Shown piece after piece: positions 15,063 through 24,700 of a stretch of DNA of 56,210 nucleotides. Below the pieces are notes generated by a model. It searched no databases, had not been told where the DNA came from, and saw nothing but the letters and a program-made list of their open reading frames with translations. A program made the position numbers and the translations under genes. The stretch is from Cellulomonas sp. Its GTDB lineage: Bacteria > Actinomycetota > Actinomycetes > Actinomycetales > Cellulomonadaceae. Where the stretch lies: positions 1 to 56,210 of the forward strand of contig JAKLPK010000073.1 of NCBI GenBank assembly GCA_022013895.1, written 5' to 3'. Position 1 is the stretch's first letter, and each line of letters starts with the position of its first letter.

Positions 15063-16028
15063 TCAGGCGGCCGGTCCGAAGGCCCGCTGCAGCGCGGCCT
15101 CGTCGATCGGCGGCGGTGTCCCGCCGAACTGTGGGCACAGGTCGCGGAAGGAGCACCACGAGCACAGCGGCGACGGTCGGGGGGTCCATCGGCCCGACGC
15201 CGCGACCTCGAGGATGGTCGTCCACAGCGCGCGGATCCGGGCCTCGAACGTGACCATCTCCGCCTCGGTCGGTTCATGGGTCACGAGGGTCCCGTCGCCC
15301 AGGTACTCGAGCTGGAGCGTGCGGGGCAGAACGCCGCGGGTGCGCCAGACGACGAAGGCGTAGAACCTCATCTGGAAGAGTGCATCAGCCTCGTACCCGG
15401 GGCGGGGGGAACGGCCGGTCTTGTAGTCGACGATCCTGACCCAGCCGTTGGGTGCCACATCGACCCGGTCGATGATCCCGCGGAGCGCGGGTCCGGACTC
15501 GAGCTGATGGTCGACCCGCAGCTCGCGGGCTCGCGGCGCGAGCCGGGTCGGGTCCTCGATCTCGAAGTAACGGCCGATCAGCACCCGGGCCGAGTCCAGC
15601 CAGGCGGTGAGCTCCTCGGGAGAGCCGAACAGCTCCGCCAGCGCCGGGTCCCGTTCGAGCAGGCGCTGCCAGTGCGGGTCGAGCAGTCGGAGCGCCTGCT
15701 CCACCGTCCGTTCGGGTGCGGGGGAGTCGAAGAGTGCCTCAAGGACGGCGTGGACCAGGGTGCCGCGCGCGGCGGGCTGGCTGGACGGTTCGGGAAGCCT
15801 GTCCACGACCCGGAACCGGAAGAGCAGCGGGCACTGCTGGAAGTCCTTGGCCCTGGACGGTGACAGACCGGGCGCCCGCACCGGTGCACCGCCGACGGGT
15901 TCGGCCGCCCGTTCGACGGCCGGATCGCCCGCCGGCTCGCCTGCGAGGTCACCGACGGGTCCACCAGCCAGCTCCGCGGCCGGTGGTGCGGCGGCTTCGG
16001 TGGCCGGGTCGTGCGTCGGGAGGGTCAC
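15063..16028 (-). CDS. RecB-family PD-(D/E)XK exonuclease with Fe-S cysteines
   Basis: A 321-residue nuclease-like protein. The PD-(D/E)XK core is seen as GIIDRVDVAPNG followed by RIVDYKTGRSP (Asp, and the D-Y-K-T-G motif), with a later QMRFYAF helix (RecB motif with Gln/Tyr). One Cys at FQQCPLLFRFR near the N-terminus plus C-x2-C-x5-C at the C-terminus (LCSWCSFRDLCP) match the 4Fe-4S arrangement of AddB/Cas4-type nucleases. The first ~55 residues are a low-complexity Ala/Gly/Pro/Glu stretch. GTG 16028 is chosen because minus-strand TAACCT lies 7 nt upstream. Probably a DNA repair nuclease; there are no CRISPR genes nearby. Confidence 0.86.
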   Translation of the reverse strand: MTLPTHDPATEAAAPPAAELAGGPVGDLAGEPAGDPAVERAAEPVGGAPVRAPGLSPSRAKDFQQCPLLFRFRVVDRLPEPSSQPAARGTLVHAVLEALFDSPAPERTVEQALRLLDPHWQRLLERDPALAELFGSPEELTAWLDSARVLIGRYFEIEDPTRLAPRARELRVDHQLESGPALRGIIDRVDVAPNGWVRIVDYKTGRSPRPGYEADALFQMRFYAFVVWRTRGVLPRTLQLEYLGDGTLVTHEPTEAEMVTFEARIRALWTTILEVAASGRWTPRPSPLCSWCSFRDLCPQFGGTPPPIDEAALQRAFGPAA

Positions 16029-16035
16029 GACGGCC

Positions 16036-16092
16036 AGGTTAGGCCGCCGCACCCACACGGCGCTCCGGACTGCCGGTCACGCCACCTAGGCT
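16036..16092. promoter_or_regulatory. Divergent leaderless promoters, nuclease and site-2 protease
   Basis: Minus-strand TAACCT (16036-16041) lies 7 nt before the nuclease GTG 16028. Plus-strand TAGGCT (16087-16092) lies 6 nt before GTG 16099 of the protease. Confidence 0.45.
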
Positions 16093-16098
16093 GTGGCG

Positions 16099-17229
16099 GT
16101 GAGCCAACCTCAGACCCCGCAGGACCGGTCGCGCGGGTGGGTGGTCGGGCACGTCGCCGGAGCCCCGGTGGTGCTGGCGCCCAGCTCCCTGCTCGCCGCC
16201 GTCGTGCTCACCCTCATGTTCGCACCGTCGCTCTCGGGCCTCGGCTCGCGCTCCTACGTCGTCGCGGCCGCGTTCGTGGTCCTGCTGTTCGGCTCGGTGC
16301 TCATCCACGAGCTCGCTCACGGGTTGGTGGCCCGACGTCGTGGCCAGCAGCCGCGGGAGTTCGTCCTCACGCTGTGGGGCGGGCACACCTCGTTCGACGG
16401 ACCCGACCCCGGGCCGGCCACGACGGCCCTGGTCGCCGTCGTAGGGCCGGCCGCCAACCTCGCGCTCGCCGCGGTGTTCCTGGGCCTGGCGGCGATCACG
16501 CCGGCCGGGTCGTTGGGTGAGTGGCTGATGTACTCGGGCGCCGTGTCGAACGGTTTCGTCGGTGCTTTCAACCTGGTCCCGGGTCTGCCGCTGGACGGCG
16601 GGCGCATCCTGCAGGCTGCCGTCTGGGCGGGCACCAAGGATCGGCACACCGGATCGGTCGTGGCCGGGTGGAGCGGGCGGGTGGTGGCCGCCGGCACGCT
16701 GCTGCTCGCACTCGGGCTGCCGTTGGCGTCGGGGGGTACGCCCAGCCTGTTCACGGTGGCCTGGGCGGCGCTGATCGCCGCGTTCCTGTGGAGCGGCGCC
16801 AGCCAGTCGATCGCCGCCGGGAACCGGGGCCGGCAGGTCGACTCGCTCACGGTCGCGGGCATCGGGCGACGAGCCGTCGGCGTGCCGTACGACGCGACGG
16901 TTCTCGAGGCGGGTCTTCGGGCGCAGGCGGCCGGTGCGGTGGACGTCGTCCTGCTGTCACCCGAAGGTCGACCGGCCGCGTTCGTCGACACCGCGGCCGC
17001 GGCCTCGGTCCCTGCCGACGCGGTCGCGACCACACCGGTGCAGGCGGTCAGCGTGCCGCTGCCGTTCGGCGCGGTGATCGACGCACACGCTCGTGGCCAC
17101 GCCCTGCTCCAGGCGGTTGCGGCGGCGGCGGGCGGCGCCGGTGCGGGGTCGGCCGTCGTCGCTCTCGAGGACGGGATGGTCGTCGCGCTGGTGCGCGTCG
17201 GGGACGTGCTCGCGGCCGTGCGCGGCTGA
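16099..17229 (+). CDS. Site-2 protease family (M50) intramembrane metalloprotease
   Basis: A 376-residue M50 protease. Zinc ligands are in LIHELAHGLVARR (about residues 72-84) and in the conserved NLVPGLPLDGGRIL (about 158-171), where Asp is the third ligand. Hydrophobic helices flank both. Residues about 245-376 form a soluble C-terminal region with the beta-alpha pattern of CBS domains, as in the Rv2625c-like group that lacks PDZ domains. Such proteases cleave anti-sigma factors or other membrane substrates; the target here is unknown. GTG 16099 is chosen from the -10 placement; GTG 16093 is possible. Confidence 0.88.
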   Translation: MSQPQTPQDRSRGWVVGHVAGAPVVLAPSSLLAAVVLTLMFAPSLSGLGSRSYVVAAAFVVLLFGSVLIHELAHGLVARRRGQQPREFVLTLWGGHTSFDGPDPGPATTALVAVVGPAANLALAAVFLGLAAITPAGSLGEWLMYSGAVSNGFVGAFNLVPGLPLDGGRILQAAVWAGTKDRHTGSVVAGWSGRVVAAGTLLLALGLPLASGGTPSLFTVAWAALIAAFLWSGASQSIAAGNRGRQVDSLTVAGIGRRAVGVPYDATVLEAGLRAQAAGAVDVVLLSPEGRPAAFVDTAAAASVPADAVATTPVQAVSVPLPFGAVIDAHARGHALLQAVAAAAGGAGAGSAVVALEDGMVVALVRVGDVLAAVRG

Positions 17230-17244
17230 CCCGCGCCCGCTCCC

Positions 17245-17250
17245 TAGACT
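17245..17250 (+). promoter_or_regulatory. Leaderless -10 element of trmI
   Basis: TAGACT ends 8 nt before GTG 17259. No Shine-Dalgarno sequence lies between, and the preceding gene stops only 29 bp before the start. Confidence 0.45.
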
Positions 17251-17258
17251 TGTCCGTC

Positions 17259-18236
17259 GTGACTGCAACCGTCCCGACCGGCGCCGATCTGCGCCGGGGC
17301 CCCCTGCGTGCCGGCGAGCGTGTCCAGCTCACCGATGTCAAGGGCCGACCGAACACCATCACCCTGGCGGCCGGCGCCGCGTTCCACACCCATCGGGGGC
17401 TCATCGCGCACGACGAGCTGATCGGTTCGGACGAGGGCGTGGTCGTGACGACGACCGCCGGGGTGGAGTACCTGGCCATGCGGCCGCTGCTGGCCGACCA
17501 CGTGATGTCGATGCCACGCGGTGCCGCCGTGGTGTACCCGAAGGACGCCGGCCAGATCGTCACGATGGCCGACATCTACCCCGGCGCACGGGTGGTCGAG
17601 GCCGGGGTCGGCTCCGGTGCGCTCACCCTGTCCCTGCTGCGCGCGGTCGGGGACGGCGGCTCGCTGCTGTCGGTGGAGCGCCGCGAGGACTTCGCCGCGA
17701 TCGCCCGGGCCAATGTCGAGCAGTTCTTCGGCGGTGAGCACCCGGCCTGGACGTTGCAGCTCGGCGATGTGGCCGATGCGTTGCTGGGACTCGGGGCGGC
17801 CGGCGTGGACCGGGTGGTGCTCGACATGCTCGCCCCCTGGGAGAACCTGGCCGCCGTCGCCGCAGCGCTCGTGCCGGGGGGCGTGCTGCTGGCGTACGTC
17901 GCGACGACCACCCAGCTGTCCCGGCTCGCGGAGGACGTGCGGGCCGACGGCCGCTACACCGAGCCGGTGGCCTGGGAGTCGATGGTGCGCGGCTGGCACC
18001 TCGAGGGTCTGGCGGTGCGACCGGAGCACCGGATGATCGGGCACACCGGGTTCCTGCTCACCACCCGCAGGCTCGCGGACGGCGTCGTCGCGCCGCTGCG
18101 CCGGCGCAGGCCCTCCAAGGGCGCCTACCCGGTCGACGGCGCATGGTCGCCCGAGGACCTCGGTGAGGCTCCGATCTCGGAGAAGAAGGTCCGTCGCGTG
18201 CGGCGTGACCTGGAGCCGACGCCCGAGGGCGACTGA
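17259..18236 (+). CDS. trmI: tRNA (adenine-58-N1)-methyltransferase TrmI
   Basis: A 325-residue SAM-dependent methyltransferase that makes m1A58 in the T loop of tRNAs. An N-terminal beta domain (about 1-70) is followed by a Rossmann domain with the SAM motif VVEAGVGSGALTLSLLRAVG at about residue 112 and VDRVVLDMLAPWENL (acidic motif IV). This is typical for TrmI (Rv2118c-like). A basic C-terminal tail follows. In most actinobacteria trmI lies directly upstream of mpa/arc, as here. Many in-frame upstream codons exist but they run antisense-like through the protease gene, so GTG 17259 is used. Confidence 0.93.
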   Translation: MTATVPTGADLRRGPLRAGERVQLTDVKGRPNTITLAAGAAFHTHRGLIAHDELIGSDEGVVVTTTAGVEYLAMRPLLADHVMSMPRGAAVVYPKDAGQIVTMADIYPGARVVEAGVGSGALTLSLLRAVGDGGSLLSVERREDFAAIARANVEQFFGGEHPAWTLQLGDVADALLGLGAAGVDRVVLDMLAPWENLAAVAAALVPGGVLLAYVATTTQLSRLAEDVRADGRYTEPVAWESMVRGWHLEGLAVRPEHRMIGHTGFLLTTRRLADGVVAPLRRRRPSKGAYPVDGAWSPEDLGEAPISEKKVRRVRRDLEPTPEGD

Positions 18237-18287
18237 CGCCGGCGGGTCCCGCACGGGTGTGATCCGGGTCGCGTCGTGGTGAGCTGG

Positions 18288-18293
18288 TTGACA
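18288..18293 (+). promoter_or_regulatory. Candidate -35 element upstream of mpa
   Basis: A perfect TTGACA about 90 bp before the mpa start, in the 148-bp gap after trmI. I could not place a convincing -10 at 16-18 bp spacing. Confidence 0.3.
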
Positions 18294-18384
18294 TCCCCGG
18301 CTACTGTCAGAAGACCAGCAGGCACGACGAGGTGCTCGTCGGCACACCCATCGGAGGACAGCAGGACCGAATCGGAGGGCGACC

Positions 18385-20013
18385 ATGACCGACCCGACGG
18401 CGCAGGATGCGCACCGTGAGCTTGCGGTGCTCGCTGCCAAGAACGAGCGGCTCAGCCAAGCCCTGATCGCCGCCCGCGAGCAGATCGTCGAGCTCAAGCA
18501 CCAGGTGGACGACCTGGCCAAGCCGCCGGGGACCTACGCGACGTTCCTGGCCGCACGCCCGGACGGTTCGGTCGACATCGTCTCGCAGGGCCGCAAGATG
18601 CACGTCGGTGCCAGCCCGTCGCTCGATCTGACCGCGCTGCGTCCCGGCCAGGAGGTCATGCTCAACGAGGCTCTCACCGTCGTCGAGGCGGGTGGTTACG
18701 AGATGGTCGGTGAGCTGGTCACCATCAAGGAGCTGCTGGGCGCCGGGAGGGCGCTGGTCGTCGGGCGTGGTGACGAGGAGCGGGTCGTGCGGTTCGCCGG
18801 TCAGGTGGTCGACGCCGGGGTCCGGATCGGCGATGCCTTGACGATCGACTCGCGCAGCGGGTTCGTGTTCGAGGTGATCCCGCGGGCCGAGGTCGAGGAG
18901 CTGGTCCTCGAGGAGGTCCCGGACATCGAGTACCAGGACATCGGTGGGCTCGGTCCGCAGATCGAGGCGATCCGGGACGCCGTCGAGCTGCCGTTCCTGC
19001 ACCCCGAGCTGTTCGCCGAGCACGGTCTCAAACCGCCGAAGGGCGTGCTGCTCTACGGGCCGCCGGGATGCGGCAAGACGCTCATCGCCAAGGCCGTGGC
19101 GCACTCCTTGGCTGCGACGGCTGCCCTCAGCAGGGGCGAGGACGTCACCGACGGGCGGGCGTTCTTCCTCAACGTCAAGGGTCCCGAGCTGCTCAACAAG
19201 TACGTGGGGGAGACCGAACGCCACATCCGGCTGATCTTCGCGCGAGCCCGTGAGAAGGCGTCCCAGGGTCACCCGGTGGTGGTGTTCTTCGATGAGATGG
19301 AGTCGCTGTTCCGCACCCGCGGGACCGGTGTGTCCAGCGACGTCGAGACGACGATCGTGCCCCAGCTGCTCGCCGAGATCGACGGTGTGGAGCGGTTGGA
19401 GAACGTCATCGTGATCGGGGCCTCGAACCGTGAGGACATGATCGACCCGGCGATCCTGCGGCCCGGGCGCCTCGACGTGAAGATCAAGATCGAGCGCCCG
19501 GACGCCGAGGGTGCGCGGGAGATCTTCGCGAAGTACCTCACGGCTGATCTGCCGCTGCACGACGACGACCTGGCCGAGCACGAGGGCGACAAGGCGCGCA
19601 CCGTCGAGGCCATGATCAACCGCACGGTCGAGCGGATGTATGTCGAGTCCGACGAGAACCGGTTCCTCGAGGTCACCTACGCCAGCGGCGACAAGGAGAT
19701 CCTCTACTTCAAGGACTTCAACTCCGGCGCGATGGTGCAGAACATCGTCGACCGCGCCAAGAAGCAGGCCATCAAGGACTTCCTGGCCACCGGCCAGCGG
19801 GGCATCCGGGTGGAGCACCTGCTGTCGGCCTGCGTCGAGGAGTTCAAGGAGAACGAGGACCTGCCCAACACCACGAACCCGGACGACTGGGCCCGCATCT
19901 CCGGCAAGAAGGGCGAGCGCATCGTGTTCATCCGCACGATCATCGCCGGCAAGAAGGGCACGGAGGGCTCGAAGGTCATCGAGAACGTGACGAACACCGG
20001 CCAGTACCTCTGA
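18385..20013 (+). CDS. mpa: Proteasome-associated ATPase Mpa/ARC
   Basis: A 542-residue hexameric AAA+ unfoldase that recognises Pup-tagged proteins and feeds them to the 20S proteasome. The N-terminal coiled coil is at about residues 5-50 (Pup binding) and the OB domains at about 50-185. Walker A GPPGCGKT is at 225-232, and Walker B ends in Asp303-Glu304 ([10 protein letters not shown]). The arginine-finger and sensor region is in [20 protein letters not shown]. It ends in Gln-Tyr-Leu, the terminal motif with penultimate Tyr that docks on the proteasome. ATG follows GGAGGG. The next gene, dop, starts 70 bp later. Confidence 0.97.
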   Translation: MTDPTAQDAHRELAVLAAKNERLSQALIAAREQIVELKHQVDDLAKPPGTYATFLAARPDGSVDIVSQGRKMHVGASPSLDLTALRPGQEVMLNEALTVVEAGGYEMVGELVTIKELLGAGRALVVGRGDEERVVRFAGQVVDAGVRIGDALTIDSRSGFVFEVIPRAEVEELVLEEVPDIEYQDIGGLGPQIEAIRDAVELPFLHPELFAEHGLKPPKGVLLYGPPGCGKTLIAKAVAHSLAATAALSRGEDVTDGRAFFLNVKGPELLNKYVGETERHIRLIFARAREKASQGHPVVVFFDEMESLFRTRGTGVSSDVETTIVPQLLAEIDGVERLENVIVIGASNREDMIDPAILRPGRLDVKIKIERPDAEGAREIFAKYLTADLPLHDDDLAEHEGDKARTVEAMINRTVERMYVESDENRFLEVTYASGDKEILYFKDFNSGAMVQNIVDRAKKQAIKDFLATGQRGIRVEHLLSACVEEFKENEDLPNTTNPDDWARISGKKGERIVFIRTIIAGKKGTEGSKVIENVTNTGQYL

Positions 20014-20071
20014 CGGTCCGCCCTCGACGGTCCAGCAGTCGGGTGCTCCGGTTCGGCCCGGGACGCGCCAC

Positions 20072-20077
20072 TAGGGT
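20072..20077 (+). promoter_or_regulatory. Leaderless -10 element of dop
   Basis: TAGGGT ends 6 nt before the dop GTG 20084. There is no Shine-Dalgarno sequence. It implies that dop can be transcribed apart from mpa. Confidence 0.5.
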
Positions 20078-20083
20078 GGCCCG

Positions 20084-21685
20084 GTGAGCGTCCGCCGGGT
20101 GATGGGGATCGAGACCGAGTACGGGATCCTGGAGCCGGGGCGCCCCACGGCCAACCCGATGCTGCTGTCGAGCCATGTGGTGGCCGTCCAGGCCGCGGCC
20201 CGTGACGGCGCCCGACGACGGGCCCGCTGGGACTACGACGCCGAGGACCCGCTGCACGACGCCCGAGGTTTCAGGCTGCAGCGTGCCGCCGCGATCCCCT
20301 CGATGCTCACCGATGTGCCGGGTCGCGCTGCACCGTCCCCGGACGACGACGGGCCCCAGCCCCTGCCGCGGACCGGCGACGAGTACGAGGACCCGGGTGC
20401 TGCGAACGTCATCCTCACCAACGGCGCGCGGCTGTACGTCGACCACGCCCATCCCGAGTACTCCTCGCCCGAGGTGACGAACCCGCGCGACCTCGTCGTG
20501 TTCGACCGGGCCGGTGAGCTGGTCATGCTCGACAGCGTCCGCGCGTTGGCCGCGAGCCCGGCGCTGCCGGACGTGACGCTCTACAAGAACAACGTGGACG
20601 GCAAGGGCGCCACCTACGGGACCCACGAGAACTACCTCGTGGACCGCGCGGTGCCGTTCGACGACCTGGTGCGCTGGGTGACGCCGTTCCTGGTGACCCG
20701 GCAGGTCTTCACCGGCGCCGGCCGCGTCGGGTTGGGTCAGCACGGTGAGCAGGCCGGTTACCAGCTCTCGCAGCGCGCCGACTACATCGAGGCCGAGGTC
20801 GGTCTGGAGACGACGTTGCGCCGGCCCATCGTGAACACCCGCGACGAACCGCACGCCGACCCGGTGCGCTGGCGTCGGCTGCACGTGATCGTCGGCGACG
20901 CGACCATGCTGGAGGTGGCGACCTACCTGCGGGCCGGCACCGCGTCGCTCGTGCTCTGGCTCATCGAACGGGCCACCGCCACCGGGACCGGGTTGCCCGC
21001 GATCGAGGCGCTCGCACTGCGCGACCCGGTGGACGCCGTGCACCGCGTGTCCCGCGACCTGACCCTGGCCGTCCCTCTCGAGCTGTCCCGGGGCGGCACG
21101 GTGACCGCCCTGGAGGTCCAGCGCGCGTACCTCGAGGCCGTCCATCAGGCGCTGGCCGCCGACGGGGTGACGCCCGATGAGCAGACGGTCGATGTGCTGA
21201 AGCGCTGGTCGGACGTCCTGGACCGGTTGGCGACCGATCCGATGAGCTGTTCCCGGGACGTGGAGTGGGTGGCCAAGCTGCGGTTGCTGGAGGGGATGCG
21301 CCGTCGCGAGCACCTGGCCTGGGACCACGCCAAGCTCGCCGCGGTGGATCTGCAGTGGTCCGATCTGCGACCTGAGCGCGGGCTCTACCACCGGCTGGCG
21401 GCGGCCGGTGCGGTGGAGCTGCTGGTCGACCCGCGGGAGGTCGAACGTGCCGCGGCGCACCCCCCGGTCGACACCCGGGCCTACTTCCGTGGTGAGGCGA
21501 TGGCCCGCTATGCCGGTCAGGTGTCGGCGGCCAGCTGGGACTCGGTGGTGTTCGACGTCCCGGGTGCCACCAGCCTGCAGCGGGTCCCGATGCGCGACCC
21601 GTTGCGCGGCACGCAGGCACATGTGGGAGCTCTGCTGGACACGTGCCCGGACGCCGCCAGTCTGCTGAGCGCCCTCGGCGCCTGA
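20084..21685 (+). CDS. dop: Pup deamidase/depupylase Dop
   Basis: A 533-residue glutamine-synthetase-like enzyme that converts the C-terminal Gln of Pup to Glu and also removes Pup from substrates. The ATP/Mg loop MGIETEYGI is at residues 7-15. Catalytic Asp120 is in LYVDHAHPEYSSPE. A long insertion at about residues 41-103 is the Dop loop that separates Dop from PafA. NNVDGKGATYGTHENYL is conserved with PafA. Dop is required here because the local Pup ends in Gln. It is cut off from pup by the large opposite-strand gene. Confidence 0.96.
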   Translation: MSVRRVMGIETEYGILEPGRPTANPMLLSSHVVAVQAAARDGARRRARWDYDAEDPLHDARGFRLQRAAAIPSMLTDVPGRAAPSPDDDGPQPLPRTGDEYEDPGAANVILTNGARLYVDHAHPEYSSPEVTNPRDLVVFDRAGELVMLDSVRALAASPALPDVTLYKNNVDGKGATYGTHENYLVDRAVPFDDLVRWVTPFLVTRQVFTGAGRVGLGQHGEQAGYQLSQRADYIEAEVGLETTLRRPIVNTRDEPHADPVRWRRLHVIVGDATMLEVATYLRAGTASLVLWLIERATATGTGLPAIEALALRDPVDAVHRVSRDLTLAVPLELSRGGTVTALEVQRAYLEAVHQALAADGVTPDEQTVDVLKRWSDVLDRLATDPMSCSRDVEWVAKLRLLEGMRRREHLAWDHAKLAAVDLQWSDLRPERGLYHRLAAAGAVELLVDPREVERAAAHPPVDTRAYFRGEAMARYAGQVSAASWDSVVFDVPGATSLQRVPMRDPLRGTQAHVGALLDTCPDAASLLSALGA

Positions 21686-21705
21686 ACCGGGCCCCGGAGG
21701 CAGGT

Positions 21706-21750
21706 CGACGGCAGGCCGTCCCGGCGGTACGCCGGGACGGCCTGCCGTCG
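21706..21750. terminator. Very strong bidirectional hairpin terminator
   Basis: Perfect 21-bp arms at 21706-21726 and 21730-21750 with a 3-nt loop, placed between the dop stop and the stop of the convergent 6.7-kb gene. It is the longest perfect hairpin I noticed in the core part of the window and should stop transcription from both sides. Confidence 0.8.
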
Positions 21751-21760
21751 TGGTCGCCTG

Positions 21761-24700
21761 TCAGAACGCGGTGAGCACCAGGGTCGCCGTGTAGGTACCC
21801 GGGGTGACCGAGCTCGGGATCTTCTGCAGGCTGAGCGTGCCGTCCAGGCGGACGGAGCCCGTCCCCAGGCCGCTCGGGTAGCTCGCCACCTGCTTGGAGG
21901 TGACGAGCGGGTCGGTCAGCGGTGCGCGATCCGTCACCGTGACGTCGGTGGCCTGCAGGGCGTTGCCGATCACCTGCTGAGCGGCCAGATCGACCAGACC
22001 GACGTGCTCCGCGGAGAACGAGTCCGACCCGGATCCGAAGTCGCTGCTGACCGCCGCGACCGCGAAGCCCGAGTTGCCGGCGCGGGTGTCGGTCACGACG
22101 ATCCGGTCCAGCACGCCCTGAGCGCTGAAGGTCGAGGTGACCTGATCCAGCTCGGCCGGCCCCAGGCGCAACGGGTCGTCCGGCGTGTAGGGCGAGGTGA
22201 TCGTGAGCGCACCGCTGGGGATGTCGACATTCACGGTCTGCTCGTCTCCCGTGGTGCCGGGCGTCCCGTAGGTGACCTCCACCTCGGTCGAGGTCGCCAG
22301 CACTGTGCCGTCCTCGGCGGTCAGCTCTGCGTGCAGGCGGTGCGTACCGACACCGAGGGCATCGGTGGTGAGGGTCACCGTCGTGGCGCCGTCGGCGATC
22401 ACCACGGTGCCCAGCGGTGTCTGGTCGGCGTAGAACGTCACCGTGCCGGTGGTCGGCCTGGTGAGCTGGGCGGTGAGGACGACACCGGCTGCCGGGTCGG
22501 TGACCTCCTCGGGTGCGCTCAGGGTCAGACCCAGTGCCTCGGCGGGCGCGGCGGTGACCGCTGCGCTCGTCGCACTGACCGGGCCGTACCCGGTAGCCGT
22601 CACCGTGACCTGGACCGCGATGCTGTGCCCCTCGTCCTGTGCGGTGAGCTGGTAGTCCGGCAGGGTGGCGCCGGAGATGGGCTCGTCGTCACGCAGCCAC
22701 TGGTAGGCCGCCTCGGGCGAGGTCAGACCGTCGAGCCAGGTGCCGAGGTCCGAGCTCAGCGTCTGACCGGTCTGGGGTGTGCCCTCCACGGTGGCCTGGG
22801 CCACCGGCTGGGCCGCGAGCTCGCAGCCGGCCGGCAGGAGATCGGCCGAGTCGGCCGAGTACTGCTGCGACCCGTCGGCGGAGTGGCAGGTCACGAACGA
22901 GTCGACGACCTCACCGCTGGGGTAGGACACCGCCTCGTAGGTGAGCAGACCGTCGTCGAACCGGATCTTCTGGTAGGTCCGCACGGCCTCGTAGGCGGTG
23001 ACCCGCACGGCCCCGTTGAGGGTCCAGTCGTTCTCGTCGGCGGTGTCCAGGTCGTAGCTCTTGGGCCCGAGCACCGAGGTGGCGAACACCGGACCGTCCT
23101 GCACCCCGCTGAGCCCTGCCACCTCGTGGGAGGCCAGGTATCCGCGTCCGTAGGTGTGGTCGTGGCCCTGGAGCACCAGGTCGACGTTGTTGTCCTCGAT
23201 CACCTGCAGGAATGCCTCGCGCAGGTGCGCCTCGGCGCGACCGACGGCCGTCGAGAACAGCGGCTGGTGGATGGAGACCACCGACCACTGGCCCGGGTTC
23301 GCCTTGAGCACATCGTCGAGGTACTCCGCCTGGAAGTCCCACCAGTACTCGACGAAGTTGAAGTCTGCGGCGCAGCTCACCGAGGCGAGCTCGTCGGCCG
23401 ACGGCATGAGGTCGGCCATCTGGGTGGTGCCGGCCAGGGTGACGAACCGCACGCCCTGGTAGTCGGTCGTCGAGACGATGTCGCGCATCGACTCGACGAA
23501 CTTCTTCTGGTACACCCACTCGCAGGTGCCGGCAGCGGCCGTGATCTGCGGGCCGTTGTCCGCGTTGGTGTAGTGCTCGCGGAAAGCCGTGGCGAGCCCG
23601 CCGTCGGCGTACTCGTGGTTGCCCGCGACCATGATCTGCGGGACCTCGGCGAGCTGCTCGGGCACTGCGCCGAACCAGGAGCCCCATTCGTCGTCGTTGT
23701 CGGCGTGGTTGATCTGGTCACCGGCGTTGAGCGTGATGGCTGCATCGGCGACGTCGGCGTAGGCCTGCTGGACGGCGGGCGTCCACTTGCTGATCAGGTC
23801 GTTCTGGGCGTCGCCGAAGTTGAGCATGGTGAACGACTGCGCGTCGGAGGACGGGACGGTCACCGTGTACCACGGGCTCCAGCCGGCGTCCGACCCCACG
23901 CGGTAGTCGTAGGTGCCGCCGGGCGTCAGCCCGGTCAGCGTGGCGACGTGGCTGCGAGCTGTGAAGGTGCCCGACGAGGACTCGTAGCTCACGGGGTCAC
24001 GGGTGACCGCGGTCAGTGTGGCGACGTCCTGGCCGTCGGAGCGGATCTGCGCGACGGACTGGGTGACGCTGGGATCGGTCCGGTAGGTGGACACCAGGTC
24101 GCCCTCGGCGGAGATCGACAGGATCACCCGGTCCGGTGTGGCTGACGGCGGGTACGCCACCGTGGGCTCAGTGGTGCCGGGGTCGGTCGGGTCGGTCGGG
24201 TCGGTGGGCGTACCGCTGCTGGGATCCGGCAGCTCGGCGTCGTTGCGCGCCGTCGCGGCGCCGGCCAGGTCGACCGTCACCACCTTCTGCAGGTCGCTGG
24301 TGGCCAGCTCGATGTGCTCGACCAGGCTCTGGGAGCTGCCGGTGACGTTGATCTCGAGGTCGACCGTCACCGAGATCGTCACCCGCAGTCCGATCACCGT
24401 GGACCCGTCATCGGTCAGCGTGACCAGCTGGCTGGCCGTCGCATCGATCCGGGTGTGGGCGACGCCCGAGAGGTCCTCGATGTTGAGGTAGCCGTCGAGG
24501 TTCTCCACCCCGAGCGAGGCGAGCAGGGCCGGCAGATCATCGACGGTGCTCTCGTGCGACACGGTGACCGGTGCGGGCAGCGTGCCGTCGACCAGGTCGA
24601 CGGGGGTCCCCAGCAGGGTCAGGGAGCCGATCGAGCCGCTCGCCGTCGGAGCCAGGGTGTCGTCCACCGGCGACGTGGACAGACCCGACACCTGCGTGGC

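Noticed and set aside
15063-16028. Cas4-like CRISPR adaptation nuclease
   Set aside because: The PD-(D/E)XK core and Fe-S cysteines are shared with Cas4, but no repeat array or cas gene is present, and this RecB-like family is chromosomal in actinobacteria.
16521-17258. A longer trmI with an N-terminal extension
   Set aside because: The extension overlaps the site-2 protease in another frame and is Arg/Gly-rich. The TAGACT hexamer and homology support GTG 17259.
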